Assembly: GCA_020634855.1 (NCBI GenBank)
Contig: JACKAU010000007.1
Span: 186,001 to 250,000 of the forward strand
DNA from: Anaerolineales bacterium
Lineage (GTDB): Bacteria; Chloroflexota; Anaerolineae; 4572-78; J111
Length of the DNA: 64,000 bases
Direction of reading: 5' to 3'
Each line of letters opens with the position of its first letter. The stretch's first letter is position 1. The position numbers were made by a program, and so were the translations under genes. This document shows positions 9,664 to 17,487 of the stretch, one piece after another. The notes under the pieces are model-generated. The model did not search any database and had not been told where the DNA came from. It saw nothing but the letters and a program-made list of their open reading frames with translations.

Positions 9664-11243
9664 TCGTTGAAGATCGGCCCCGATGGCAAGAAGTACTCAG
9701 TGAAAATTTACAAAGAGACGGGTTCCTGGTTGACACGGTCTCTACCTCAGCCCAAGCTCGCCAATGTCTGCAAGCCAACTTCTACCATCTCGTTATCCTG
9801 GATATCCGCTTGGATGAAACCGATCAGACCAATACGGAGGGGATGTCGTTACTCGATGAGTTAAATGCGCTGCTGGGAACATCGGTGGCCATCATGATGT
9901 TATCCGGTTATGGAACCAAAGAACAAATGCGTGAAGCTTTTCGCAACTTTAAGGTTACAGACTTCTTGGAGAAGCAGAACTTTGATAACGTCAAATTCCG
10001 CCAGCAAGTGCAGCATGTTTTCGCCACGGAAATACCCATTAATTTGGACTTAAACGTTTACTGGCACAACGGCTACCGGCTTAAAGATGTTGTGGTTGAT
10101 CTCAAAGTCAATCAATATCGAGTTGAACCTGACACCCCCCTCCAAGATCAAATGGCGACGGAATTAGATGACCTGTTGTGCCGCCTCTTCAACCAGGCCG
10201 AACAGCTTATTGCAAGACCGCTGCGACCCGGTCACAGCGGCGCCGGTGTTCTTCGAATAGAGCCTTTCTTTAAAGGCGGCGGCGGGCAGGCGGTCATTGT
10301 CAAATTCGGCGATGTCCGCAAGATCGATGAGGAATATCGAAATTTCCAGTCCCATGTGCAGCCGTTTGTCGGCGGCGGTCGACGCACAGCCGCCTTGAAT
10401 TTGCAGCGAACAGCACGCCTCGGCGGCATCGTTTACTCGCTGCTGGGCGCGAAAGGCGACCAAGAGCATTTCGGCGATTTCTACCAGCACGCTTCCATAC
10501 CTGACATCAAAAACGTGATCAATAATCTCTTTCGCGACACATGTGGGGCTTGGTATGCCAATCCCGGCAGATTGCAGCCCCAATATTTGAATGCCGATTA
10601 TGAGACGTCTATGGGGTTTACGTTGGAGCGATTAAAGCAGATAATCCACAGTGAACTCAAATCGGTCGAGGTGACGGATCGCCTTCAATTCAAGCAGCTT
10701 AACGATGATCGCTCATTCAAAGATCCGGTGGCGACTTTAATGGGCAAGCATCTGGTTCGGCCGACCTATATCTGCACCACCCACGGCGACCTTAACGGCA
10801 ATAATCTTTTGGTCGATCAGGTCGGCCAGGTGTGGCTCATCGATTTCCGGCATACGAAACCCAGCCACATTCTGCGTGATGTCGCCAACTTGGATGCCGT
10901 GGTTCGCTTTCAATTATTACAGGCCGGTGAAGCCTCATTGGCTGAACGGCTGGCGATGGAAGAGTGTTTAAGCCGCATCCAACGCTTTAGCCAACTCGAG
11001 CAGATGACGGACGATTTCACCACCGATAACCCGGCCCTGGCTAAGGCCTATGCCATTTCGCTCCATTTACGTCGAATTGCCCGCCGGATGGTCGCTCAGA
11101 ATCCCAGCGATGATTTTAGTGAATATCATATCGCCGCCTTATACCAAGCATTCTATCACGTTCGTTTATCGACGCTCATGCCGGAGCAGCGGGAACATGC
11201 GCTACTAAGCGCGAGTCTGGTGGTTGAGCAGTTAGATCTATGA
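9636..11243 (+). CDS. Receiver domain fused to an APH/choline-kinase-like domain
   Basis: Residues 1-130 form a canonical receiver (ILVVEDRPRW, Asp56 in LVILDIRLDE, Ser in MMLSGYG, Lys in DFLEKQ). The rest is kinase-like: a GGGGQAVIVKFGD segment could be the nucleotide-loop and Lys strand, HGDLNGNN (His383-Asp385) matches the catalytic loop of aminoglycoside/choline kinases, and LIDF (Asp403) matches the metal-binding motif. The predicted role is a phosphorylation-controlled small-molecule or protein kinase. The layout resembles the kinase-like 'ternary complex associated' domains reported in bacterial conflict systems, but I cannot confirm that family here. The start follows GAGAGG and lies inside the previous gene. 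Confidence 0.72.
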   Translation: MEKRTGRILVVEDRPRWQEVLSENLQRDGFLVDTVSTSAQARQCLQANFYHLVILDIRLDETDQTNTEGMSLLDELNALLGTSVAIMMLSGYGTKEQMREAFRNFKVTDFLEKQNFDNVKFRQQVQHVFATEIPINLDLNVYWHNGYRLKDVVVDLKVNQYRVEPDTPLQDQMATELDDLLCRLFNQAEQLIARPLRPGHSGAGVLRIEPFFKGGGGQAVIVKFGDVRKIDEEYRNFQSHVQPFVGGGRRTAALNLQRTARLGGIVYSLLGAKGDQEHFGDFYQHASIPDIKNVINNLFRDTCGAWYANPGRLQPQYLNADYETSMGFTLERLKQIIHSELKSVEVTDRLQFKQLNDDRSFKDPVATLMGKHLVRPTYICTTHGDLNGNNLLVDQVGQVWLIDFRHTKPSHILRDVANLDAVVRFQLLQAGEASLAERLAMEECLSRIQRFSQLEQMTDDFTTDNPALAKAYAISLHLRRIARRMVAQNPSDDFSEYHIAALYQAFYHVRLSTLMPEQREHALLSASLVVEQLDL

Positions 11244-11250
11244 GGACTAT

Positions 11251-11661
11251 ATGCCCGAAACAAGAATTTTGGTGATTGACGATCATCAAAACTGGCAGAA
11301 AAAGTTACCGGAAATATTGGAGCGATTGGGCAACGGCGTCCAGATAGATGTCGCCGCCAACTATGAGGCGGCGCTGGGGTACATCAATTCTCAAACTTAC
11401 CATTTGGCCACGGTCGATTTATCGCTGGTCAGAGATCCTTACGCCCCGAAAAGCCTCCATTTGTTGGGAGTCGAGTTAATCCAAGCCTTTCGAGCGAGTC
11501 AAAACAACGCGAATTGCCGCCTGATCATTCTTACGGGCTATCCCATACCCACCGACGCCAAACAAATGTTACATAATTATCGCATTGTAGATTTTATTGA
11601 TAAGGGTGAATTCGACAGTTACGCTTTTATCGAGGTGGCTAGGAAAGCTATATTGCTATGA
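11251..11661 (+). CDS. Single-domain response regulator (CheY-like)
   Basis: A 136-residue receiver with ILVIDDHQNW at beta1, Asp in LATVDLSL at the phosphorylation site, Thr in IILTGYP and Lys in DFIDKGE. A loop after the Asp (VRDPYAPKSLHLLG) is longer than usual. There is no output domain, so it probably works by binding a partner or shuttling phosphate. It starts 7 bases after the previous stop, behind GAGGA. Its end overlaps the convergent formyltransferase gene by 6 bases. Confidence 0.82.
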   Translation: MPETRILVIDDHQNWQKKLPEILERLGNGVQIDVAANYEAALGYINSQTYHLATVDLSLVRDPYAPKSLHLLGVELIQAFRASQNNANCRLIILTGYPIPTDAKQMLHNYRIVDFIDKGEFDSYAFIEVARKAILL

Positions 11662-12579
11662 AGCTCGATTTTGAGATCGAATGTTAGCCCGGAGGACACC
11701 CGGCTGGAATTGGACCCATAGATCAGACCCGATGAGTTTATAAGGTTGTCCCAAGATTTGGTCTTGGCGGTAAGATACGCCCTCACGAATAAAAAAATCT
11801 GTACCCCCAACTGAAATAAACAACGGCCATTCCTCAGCGCCCCGGACAAAATTGAAGGCTCGTTGAGCCGACCAGACGATGGGTATTTGAAAATCGAGGC
11901 CGGACGGCGAGGGGAAATAGCTGGCCTCGGCTTCGATTTGCGGCCGACGGGGCAACGATTGGCCCCGTTTGAGCCGCTCGATGACATCGGCCAGCAAGTT
12001 CGATCCCTCAATGGCGCAGCGCTGCTCCAACTCGGCCTCGGAGATGCCCTCAGGCCGTTCGAAGCGGGTCTGGGCCACGATGTCGCCGCTATCGAGCGCT
12101 TCAGCCATAAGATGAAGGGTAACGCCCGTGAAGCGTTCATCTTGGCGGGCGATCCAAAACAGGGGGGCCGGGCCTCGATAGGCGGGCAGAAGCGACGGGT
12201 GCAAATTCAGACAGCCATAGCGAGGTAGGGACAGCAGAGCCGAGGGGAAGACAAACGGGAAGCAAGCGACGACGATCAGATCAGGTTGGAGGCCGCGCAG
12301 CAGGTCCAACGTTCCTGGCGTGGACAATGAGCCGACCTCCCAAACAGGCAGATCGTTAGCCCAGGCCCGGTGAATAATATTAGGCGCCAGGTAGGGATCG
12401 ACCAGAGGCAAATCGGTTGGAGGAGGGGGCGGGGCGATGACCGGTTGGGGCTCATCACTTGAATGGGGCAGCGCGGCTGGGACGATGACGCCGCATAGAT
12501 CAACCCCCAAATTGAGCAGTTGTTCGAACGGCGGTATCGAAAAGCGGCCGGTCATTCCAAAAAACAAAATACGTATCAC
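11656..12579 (-). CDS. Methionyl-tRNA formyltransferase-like protein
   Basis: A formyltransferase-fold protein of 307 residues. The N-terminal Rossmann start is IRILFFGMTGRFS. The catalytic region reads 'CLNLHPSLLPAYRGPAP' with the Asn and His of the triad, and the distal Asp is in 'ALDSGDIV'. A C-terminal OB-like domain follows (SGLDFQIPIVWSAQRAFNFV). The length suits Fmt, but a Pro-rich insert (residues about 45-60) and divergence from Fmt in the substrate region leave room for another formyl acceptor such as a sugar nucleotide or amine. It converges on the signalling operon and is transcribed away from yggX. Confidence 0.72.
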   Translation of the reverse strand: MIRILFFGMTGRFSIPPFEQLLNLGVDLCGVIVPAALPHSSDEPQPVIAPPPPPTDLPLVDPYLAPNIIHRAWANDLPVWEVGSLSTPGTLDLLRGLQPDLIVVACFPFVFPSALLSLPRYGCLNLHPSLLPAYRGPAPLFWIARQDERFTGVTLHLMAEALDSGDIVAQTRFERPEGISEAELEQRCAIEGSNLLADVIERLKRGQSLPRRPQIEAEASYFPSPSGLDFQIPIVWSAQRAFNFVRGAEEWPLFISVGGTDFFIREGVSYRQDQILGQPYKLIGSDLWVQFQPGVLRANIRSQNRAS

Positions 12580-12683
12580 AAGGAGTCACCAATTTTTGAC
12601 TTTCGAATTGAGATTCTCTATAGTAACAAGATGACGTTACTTGTTTATTTGGCAGCGAAATCTAATAAATGAGAGAGAACAAA

Positions 12684-12998
12684 ATGCCTCGAATGGTCCA
12701 ATGTGTCAAAATAGGTCAAGAACTCCCCGGTTTGGAAAAACCACCCTTCCCTGGGGAAATGGGGGATCGCATCTACGATAATATTTCCCAGCAAGCCTGG
12801 CAAATGTGGGTGGAACATCAAGTCCTGTTGATCAATCATTACGGTTTGGTTTTAGCCGACCCCAACCATCGCAAATTTCTGGTGGAGCAGATGGAAGAGT
12901 TCTTTTTTGGCGAGGACGCCCAAATGCCGGACGGCTGGACTCCCGACGATTCACCAGGCGCTGCTGGCGGCAAAGGCGGCGGCCCTTCAAGGAAGTAA
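12684..12998 (+). CDS. yggX: YggX-like Fe(II)-trafficking / oxidative damage protection protein
   Basis: The 104-residue product aligns over its first 75 residues with YggX: the N-terminal Cys (MVQCVKIG), a PGEMGDRIYDNIS motif, and 'AWQMWVEHQVLLINHYGL' followed by 'RKFLVEQMEEFFF'. In proteobacteria YggX protects Fe-S clusters and labile iron from oxidation. A Gly/Asp/Pro-rich tail of about 30 residues is extra. I take the ATG at 12684, behind GAGAGAG, rather than the in-frame ATG at 12669, because it matches the family N-terminus. Confidence 0.85.
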   Translation: MPRMVQCVKIGQELPGLEKPPFPGEMGDRIYDNISQQAWQMWVEHQVLLINHYGLVLADPNHRKFLVEQMEEFFFGEDAQMPDGWTPDDSPGAAGGKGGGPSRK

Positions 12999-13000
12999 TA

Positions 13001-13080
13001 GGAGATTGGAAGATAAGGCGATAAGGAGATTGGACTTTGGTAATCTCCTTATCGCCCAATCTCCAATTTCCAATCTCCCC
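13001..13080. repeat. GGAGATTGG-type palindromic low-complexity element
   Basis: A perfect 15-base inverted repeat (GGCGATAAGGAGATT at 13017-13031, complement at 13042-13056) is flanked by more GGAGATTGG/CCAATCTCC words. It lies between convergent genes and could act as a bidirectional terminator, although no T-tract follows. It is of the same word class as the insert at 670. Confidence 0.75.
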
Positions 13081-14342
13081 TAAATCACCGGCAGCAGTTC
13101 CTGGATGGTGAAATCGAGCTGCTGGTGAGCCTGGCGTAAAGCCGTTTCCACCGCGCCTGGCGTTTCTCCCCTGGCAAAAATAAAGCCGAGATAGCTGTCG
13201 CCCTCCGGCAGTGGGGTGAGCGGTTGGTTGAGTTTGGCCGTAATCTCCACCGACTCGATGCCCGGCACCTGACCGGCGGCCTCGACGCCCGTCACGGCTT
13301 TCAAGATCCCGGCCATTGGAATCGGGATCATCATCACCCCGCTCGCTTCCGTGGCCCGGCTAAACGAATCGATCTCCAGGCCGACCGCCTGGCGTAAAAT
13401 CAACTCCTCCAGAGCCATATTATTGAGACCAAAACGCAGCGTCCGCGAGCAAAGCCCGCCAATCGATCGACCGGCCATCTCGACCAGCCACGGGCCGGCG
13501 TCGTTGACGCGTAGCTCGGCATGTACCGGGCCGAAGCGTAATCCCAAAGCTGCTGCCGCTTGACCGGCGCAGTCGGCAATCGCGGCCTGGACTTCATTCG
13601 GCAATCGCGAGGGGGTGACGTAAATTGTCTCTTCGAAGAAGGGGCCATCGAGCGGATCAGGCTTGTCGAATAAGGCCAGAACTTTCAGTTCGCCTTGGTC
13701 GATGACACCTTCCAAAGCCACTTCAACGCCGGGAATGTAATCCTCAACCAAAATCTGTGTCGAACCCGGCACCCGGTTCAGCCCGGTCAGCATTCGACTC
13801 AACCGATGGAAGGCATCGACCAACTCAGCCGGCGTGTTAGCTCGCATTACGCCACGACTGCCAGAGAGCAGCAGCGGTTTGACCACACAAGGAAAAGTCA
13901 CCTCGGCGGCTACTCGATGGGGGTCGTCGGTCATCTCGAACAGTCTGAATTGAGGCGACGAAACACCCCCTTCGGCAAACATGCGCCGCATGTGGTATTT
14001 ATTGCGCGCCGCCAACGCCGACTCGCTGGAGTTGTGAATCAGTCCCAGGGCTTCGCTGGCTTTAGCCGCGATCAGCGAAGCGCTGTCATCGACCGACAGT
14101 ACCGCTTGCACCGGTTTTTGGCGGGTGAACTCAACAATCTCACGGACCGCCTCATCGGGCTGATCGAATTGGAGAGCTAGCGGCACTTTCCAATAGTCGG
14201 CCAGGTCAGGATGGATATCCAAGCCGGTGATAACGTCAATTTCCAGCTTTTTGGCGGCTTCGTAAAACGCTTGCCCCCGATAGGTGCTATTGCGCATTAA
14301 CAAAATGATACGCTTGGGTTCAGAAGAAGATTCTATCGACAT
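13080..14342 (-). CDS. ATP-grasp carboxylate-amine ligase
   Basis: A 420-residue ATP-grasp enzyme. It has an N-terminal pre-ATP-grasp Rossmann region (IILLMRNSTYRG), an ATP-binding lysine segment (FPCVVKPLLLSGSRGV), an 'ILVEDYIPGVEVALEG' strand, and the metal-ligand region 'ELRVNDAGPWLVEMAGRSIGG'. This layout matches ATP-grasp ligases that join a carboxylate to an amine (PurK/BacD-like), acting through an acyl-phosphate. The exact substrate cannot be read from sequence. It lies 49 bases downstream of the molybdopterin-domain gene, probably in the tdk transcription unit. Confidence 0.75.
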   Translation of the reverse strand: MSIESSSEPKRIILLMRNSTYRGQAFYEAAKKLEIDVITGLDIHPDLADYWKVPLALQFDQPDEAVREIVEFTRQKPVQAVLSVDDSASLIAAKASEALGLIHNSSESALAARNKYHMRRMFAEGGVSSPQFRLFEMTDDPHRVAAEVTFPCVVKPLLLSGSRGVMRANTPAELVDAFHRLSRMLTGLNRVPGSTQILVEDYIPGVEVALEGVIDQGELKVLALFDKPDPLDGPFFEETIYVTPSRLPNEVQAAIADCAGQAAAALGLRFGPVHAELRVNDAGPWLVEMAGRSIGGLCSRTLRFGLNNMALEELILRQAVGLEIDSFSRATEASGVMMIPIPMAGILKAVTGVEAAGQVPGIESVEITAKLNQPLTPLPEGDSYLGFIFARGETPGAVETALRQAHQQLDFTIQELLPVI

Positions 14343-14357
14343 GGTGATACTCGGATT

Positions 14358-14398
14358 ATAAACATTTCTCTAATCTCCCCATCTCCAATCTCTACTTC
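14358..14398. repeat. Short ATCTCC low-complexity run
   Basis: TCTAATCTCCCCATCTCCAA and related words fill the gap between the ATP-grasp and molybdopterin-domain genes and run into the last codons of the latter. Confidence 0.6.
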
Positions 14399-14886
14399 AC
14401 TACAATCTTACCTACCCATTTAACCTGCCGTAGGGCGTCATCTTTTTCGCTAGGGACAATCATCCGGATAAGGCCCTGTTGGCGCGTCATCGCTTGACCA
14501 TCCATCATATAGCTTAGAAGAGTCGGTCCGGCCGGGTCCGGTTCGAGCAGTTCTTCGATAGAAACCCGATTACCGAAACCATCGGCGCTGATGACCTCAA
14601 CTTGCGACCATTGAGCAGTTGGCGGAATTTGGCTTTGAATGAAATCGAGAAGAGTAACGCCCCCAAAGGTAAACGGACCGCTTGTACCGTGACCGGTACT
14701 GACAATGTAGCAGTTGGGGATTGAGGTCAGCGGCAGTCGTTGAAGATCCGCAACGGTTATTCGGGCGTCCTCTTCGTTGGGTCCAATGAAAACAAAGGAC
14801 GGATCAGGAGAAGGCGGCTCCGGGTTAGGATCGTGCGCGTGAGGTTGCAGCGGATCGTGGACATGCGGCGTATCAGCCGGGGACAT
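14392..14886 (-). CDS. Molybdopterin-binding (sulfite-oxidase fold) domain protein
   Basis: A 164-residue protein with one oxidoreductase molybdopterin-binding-like domain: 'TVADLQRLP', then a Cys in NCYIVSTGHGTSG, the substrate-loop strand 'FTFGGVTLLDFI', 'VEVISADGFGNRVSIEEL' and the terminal 'VKWVGKIVV'. The N-terminal 35 residues are His/Pro/Asp-rich and probably disordered. No signal peptide was found. The domain is short compared with YedY or sulfite oxidase, so it may bind a partner or a cofactor without being a complete enzyme. The start overlaps the thymidine kinase stop by one base. Confidence 0.65.
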   Translation of the reverse strand: MSPADTPHVHDPLQPHAHDPNPEPPSPDPSFVFIGPNEEDARITVADLQRLPLTSIPNCYIVSTGHGTSGPFTFGGVTLLDFIQSQIPPTAQWSQVEVISADGFGNRVSIEELLEPDPAGPTLLSYMMDGQAMTRQQGLIRMIVPSEKDDALRQVKWVGKIVVK

Positions 14887-15473
14887 CAGGCTTTCTCCGT
14901 GCGCGGCACCTGATGGTGCATCCGGCAGCGAGCCTCATACACCTCGCTGGCCCCGACCATAATGACCGGATCGTCATAATTAGCCGGCCGGCCATCGATC
15001 AATCGTTGGGTTCGGCTGGCCAACGCGCCGCAGACCATGCAGATAGCCTGAAGTTTGGTCACATTCTCAGCCAGAGCCAGCAAAAGCGGCATCGGACCGA
15101 AAGGCTCACCCCGAAAATCAAGATCGAGCCCGGCTAAGAGGACGCGCCGGTTGCTATCGGCTAAGGACTCGCACAGTTCGGCAATGCGCCAATCAAAGAA
15201 CTGCACTTCATCAATGCCGACGACATTGGTATCGGGGTCAACCAATGAAAAAATTTCGTCGGCGCTCTCGACGACGGTTGCCTCAAAATGATTACCCCGG
15301 TGGGAGCTTACTTTACCGGCTTTGTATCTTTGATCGAGTTGGGGTTTAAAGACTTGGACTTTTTGTTTGGCGATTTCGGCTCTGATCAACCGGCGGATTA
15401 GTTCCTCGGTTTTGCCGCTAAACATGCTGCCACAGATTAGCTCTATCCAACCGCCGTTGTAACCGTAATACAC
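14886..15473 (-). CDS. tdk: Thymidine kinase (type II)
   Basis: This enzyme phosphorylates thymidine to dTMP in the pyrimidine salvage pathway. The 195 residues hold a P-loop (GSMFSGKTEEL), the lid/catalytic motif DEVQFFDW with the base Glu, the 'GLDLDFRGEPFGPMPLL' substrate loop, and structural zinc ligands in ICMVCG and RCRMHH. The GTG start is set by GGAGG seven bases upstream. That Shine-Dalgarno directly follows the U-tract of the L31 terminator, so tdk must be reached by readthrough or by a promoter inside the ribosomal operon. Confidence 0.95.
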   Translation of the reverse strand: MYYGYNGGWIELICGSMFSGKTEELIRRLIRAEIAKQKVQVFKPQLDQRYKAGKVSSHRGNHFEATVVESADEIFSLVDPDTNVVGIDEVQFFDWRIAELCESLADSNRRVLLAGLDLDFRGEPFGPMPLLLALAENVTKLQAICMVCGALASRTQRLIDGRPANYDDPVIMVGASEVYEARCRMHHQVPRTEKA

Positions 15474-15485
15474 TCCTCTGCCTCC

Positions 15486-15517
15486 AAAAAAATAGGCAGA
15501 CTCGCTTCAGTCTGCCC
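15486..15517 (-). terminator. Intrinsic terminator of the L21-L27-L31 operon
   Basis: On the minus strand an 8-base perfect stem (GGCAGACT/AGTCTGCC) with a 6-base loop is followed by one A and a run of seven T. It lies 57 bases after the L31 stop codon. Confidence 0.9.
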
Positions 15518-15574
15518 AAAATTTTACATACAGATTGGGTATGTTCAGTATACCCTCAACAATCAGATAAATGG

Positions 15575-16051
15575 CTATACGCGAGCCAAAAAAGCAACCT
15601 TAGCTTTATCAAGCACTTTCTTGGCATCATCAAGCGCTTGCTGATTTAACCCCTCGATAGCCAGTAAACTGTCAACATTTTTTTCCAGCCGGGTGGCTAA
15701 ATCGCCAACGGTGACAATGTTATTATCGAGCAGAATTTGCGAAACCCGATCATTCAAGTCGAGCGCGGCCAGTTGTTGCTTAGCAAAACGCTGTTCGGCT
15801 TTTTGTGTAGCTTTCTTTTGACGCTTAGTGGCATCTTCTTGAGCTTTACTGTAGCTGCTCAAGCGATTCATAAATCGCTCAACCTGCCCGCCGCTGTCGA
15901 TAATGCGCTGCTCACCGGTGTAGAACGGGTGGTTACCGGACCAGACGTCAACCCGCAGTTCGGGTTGCGTTGATCCCACTTCCATCACGACTTCGCCGTT
16001 GCAGATCACTTTAGCATTGGGATACCATTTTGGATGAATATCTTTTTTCAT
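15575..16051 (-). CDS. rpmE: Ribosomal protein L31 with an RNA polymerase alpha-CTD-like extension
   Basis: Residues 1-70 are L31: MKKDIHP, 'STQPELRVDVWSGNHPFYTG' and a final 'GGQVERF'. Only one of the zinc Cys positions is kept, so it is a C-minus form. L31 usually ends at about 70-90 residues. Here a Lys/Gln-rich coiled-coil linker leads to a helix-hairpin-helix domain (LDLNDRVSQILLDNN, then VTVGDLATRL and IEGLNQQALDDAKKVL) that resembles the C-terminal domain of RNA polymerase alpha. The tail may contact rRNA or DNA. It is last in the L21-L27-L31 operon. Confidence 0.9.
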   Translation of the reverse strand: MKKDIHPKWYPNAKVICNGEVVMEVGSTQPELRVDVWSGNHPFYTGEQRIIDSGGQVERFMNRLSSYSKAQEDATKRQKKATQKAEQRFAKQQLAALDLNDRVSQILLDNNIVTVGDLATRLEKNVDSLLAIEGLNQQALDDAKKVLDKAKVAFLARV

Positions 16052-16094
16052 GATTTAAGTCCTCTAAAAAATGTTACGAAACCGGCGCTGTCGC

Positions 16095-16355
16095 TTAACT
16101 GGCTTCAGGGTAAACGCTAATCCGCTTTTTGCCGTTGGGGGCATGCTCAAATTTTACATACCCATCAATCGTAGCGTAAATAGTATAATCATTACCCAAG
16201 CCAACATTTGCGCCGGGATGAAACTTGGTGCCACGCTGCCGTACAATAATATTACCGGGACGGACGGCTTCGCCGCCGAATTTTTTCACACCAAGGCGTT
16301 GGCTATTACTATCTCGACCGTTGCGGCTTGAACCGCCCCCTTTTTTGTGAGCCAT
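16095..16355 (-). CDS. rpmA: Ribosomal protein L27
   Basis: The N-terminus MAHKKGGGSSRNGRDS is typical of L27, whose flexible tail reaches the peptidyl transferase centre. 'GEAVRPGNIIVRQRGTKFHP' and 'GLGNDYTIYA' are family signatures. The length of 86 residues is normal. There is no N-terminal cleavage extension like that of Firmicutes L27. A GGAGG lies just upstream. The gene follows L21 with a short gap, the usual bacterial order. Confidence 0.97.
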   Translation of the reverse strand: MAHKKGGGSSRNGRDSNSQRLGVKKFGGEAVRPGNIIVRQRGTKFHPGANVGLGNDYTIYATIDGYVKFEHAPNGKKRISVYPEAS

Positions 16356-16379
16356 TTTGCCCTCCTATCAATTTAGCTA

Positions 16380-16685
16380 TTAAACGGATATTTTTTCAAT
16401 TTTCAGGCTGGTGTAATCTTGTCGATGCCCTTGTTTCTTGTGGTAATTTTTTCTATGTTTGTAGACGATGATTTTTTTACCGCGCCCGTGATTGGTGACG
16501 GTGGCGGTTACTGTCGCCCCATCAACCGTGGGCGTGCCGATAGACGGGCCTGAATCACTCGACACCATCAAAATTCGATCAAACTCAACCGTTTCGCCTA
16601 CTTCTACGGGAAGTTTTTCAACATTAATAACGTCGCCTTCGGCGACACGATACTGTTTACTACCGCTTTCTATGACTGCATACAT
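16380..16685 (-). CDS. rplU: Ribosomal protein L21
   Basis: 101 residues starting MYAVIESGSKQYRV, the classic L21 N-terminus, and ending 'HRKNYHKKQGHRQDYTSLKIEKI'. An in-frame upstream start at 16757 would add 24 non-homologous residues that overlap an inverted repeat in the leader, so I use the ATG at 16685, which has GGAG upstream. It is first gene of the L21-L27-L31 operon. Confidence 0.96.
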   Translation of the reverse strand: MYAVIESGSKQYRVAEGDVINVEKLPVEVGETVEFDRILMVSSDSGPSIGTPTVDGATVTATVTNHGRGKKIIVYKHRKNYHKKQGHRQDYTSLKIEKISV

Positions 16686-16734
16686 CTTACGATCTCCAGA
16701 ATTAAGTGGGGTAAGCTCGTTAAACAAAAAACAA

Positions 16735-16759
16735 GTGTGACCCGGTGATCTGGTCACAC
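16735..16759 (-). promoter_or_regulatory. Inverted repeat in the rplU leader (operator or hairpin)
   Basis: GTGTGACC and GGTCACAC are perfect 8-base arms around a 9-base centre. The repeat begins about 10 bases downstream of the -10 box, so it falls in the first part of the transcript. It could be a repressor operator or an RNA hairpin in the L21 leader. Confidence 0.5.
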
Positions 16760-16769
16760 ACGACCCTTA

Positions 16770-16797
16770 ATTATAGCTGTCACCCAAAAATTGTCAA
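16770..16797 (-). promoter_or_regulatory. Sigma70-type promoter of rplU-rpmA-rpmE
   Basis: On the minus strand, TTGACA (16797-16792), a 16-base spacer and TATAAT (16775-16770) match the consensus exactly, with a start expected near 16763, about 80 bases before the L21 start codon. Confidence 0.8.
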
Positions 16798-16830
16798 AAA
16801 TCCCAAACATTTGTTGGCAAAACATCGACC

Positions 16831-17487
16831 TTACTCACGGGGGCGCTCCGGCCAACGAGCGACAATCGTTTGTCCCCCGTAAATCTGATCACCGACCGAG
16901 ACCAACACCTCAACATTGACCGGCAGCAGCAGATCGACCCGGCTGCCGAATTTGATCAGCCCAAAGCGTTCGCCCCGTTTCAATTCATCACCTACTTCGG
17001 GCCAACAAACAATACGACGCGCCAAAATGCCGGCAATTTGTTTGACGCCAATCGCCCCGTAGGGCGTTGAGAGTACCACCAAATTGCACTCGTTCTGGTG
17101 CGTATCACTTAAAAAGGCCGGCGCGAACTCACCGGGCTGATATTGAAGAAATTTAACGGCCCCCTGGTAAGGCGCACGCTGCACGTGGACATCGAACAAA
17201 CTCAGAAACAGGCTGATCCGCCGAACCGAGCTTCTAAAATACTCCCCTTCGTGAATCAACTCGATGTCGGTAATTTTGCCGTCAGCCGGGGCTAAAATCC
17301 ACTCCTCGGATGTAGACGGCGGCTCTCGATTCGGATCCCGGAAGAAATAAAAAATCCAACTTAATACACCGGTCGATAACAAAAAAATCTTCATCTGACG
17401 GCGCGACAAAGCCAGCAGACTGGCTGTACCCAAGCCCAGCACCAGACTTCTTACCTCGCGCCAGGCGGGTTTAATACCTGTAAGCAT
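16831..17487 (-). CDS. psd: Phosphatidylserine decarboxylase (short form)
   Basis: Converts phosphatidylserine to phosphatidylethanolamine. The 218-residue proenzyme has two hydrophobic stretches near the N-terminus, then 'FFRDPNREPP', 'APADGKITDI', the His motif in LFDVHVQRAPYQG, and the FGSRVDLLLP motif whose Ser becomes the pyruvoyl group after self-cleavage. The short length and GSR-type site match the PSD-B/archaetidylserine class. The ATG directly follows the TAA of pssA, so the two are one operon and perform consecutive steps. Confidence 0.92.
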   Translation of the reverse strand: MLTGIKPAWREVRSLVLGLGTASLLALSRRQMKIFLLSTGVLSWIFYFFRDPNREPPSTSEEWILAPADGKITDIELIHEGEYFRSSVRRISLFLSLFDVHVQRAPYQGAVKFLQYQPGEFAPAFLSDTHQNECNLVVLSTPYGAIGVKQIAGILARRIVCWPEVGDELKRGERFGLIKFGSRVDLLLPVNVEVLVSVGDQIYGGQTIVARWPERPRE

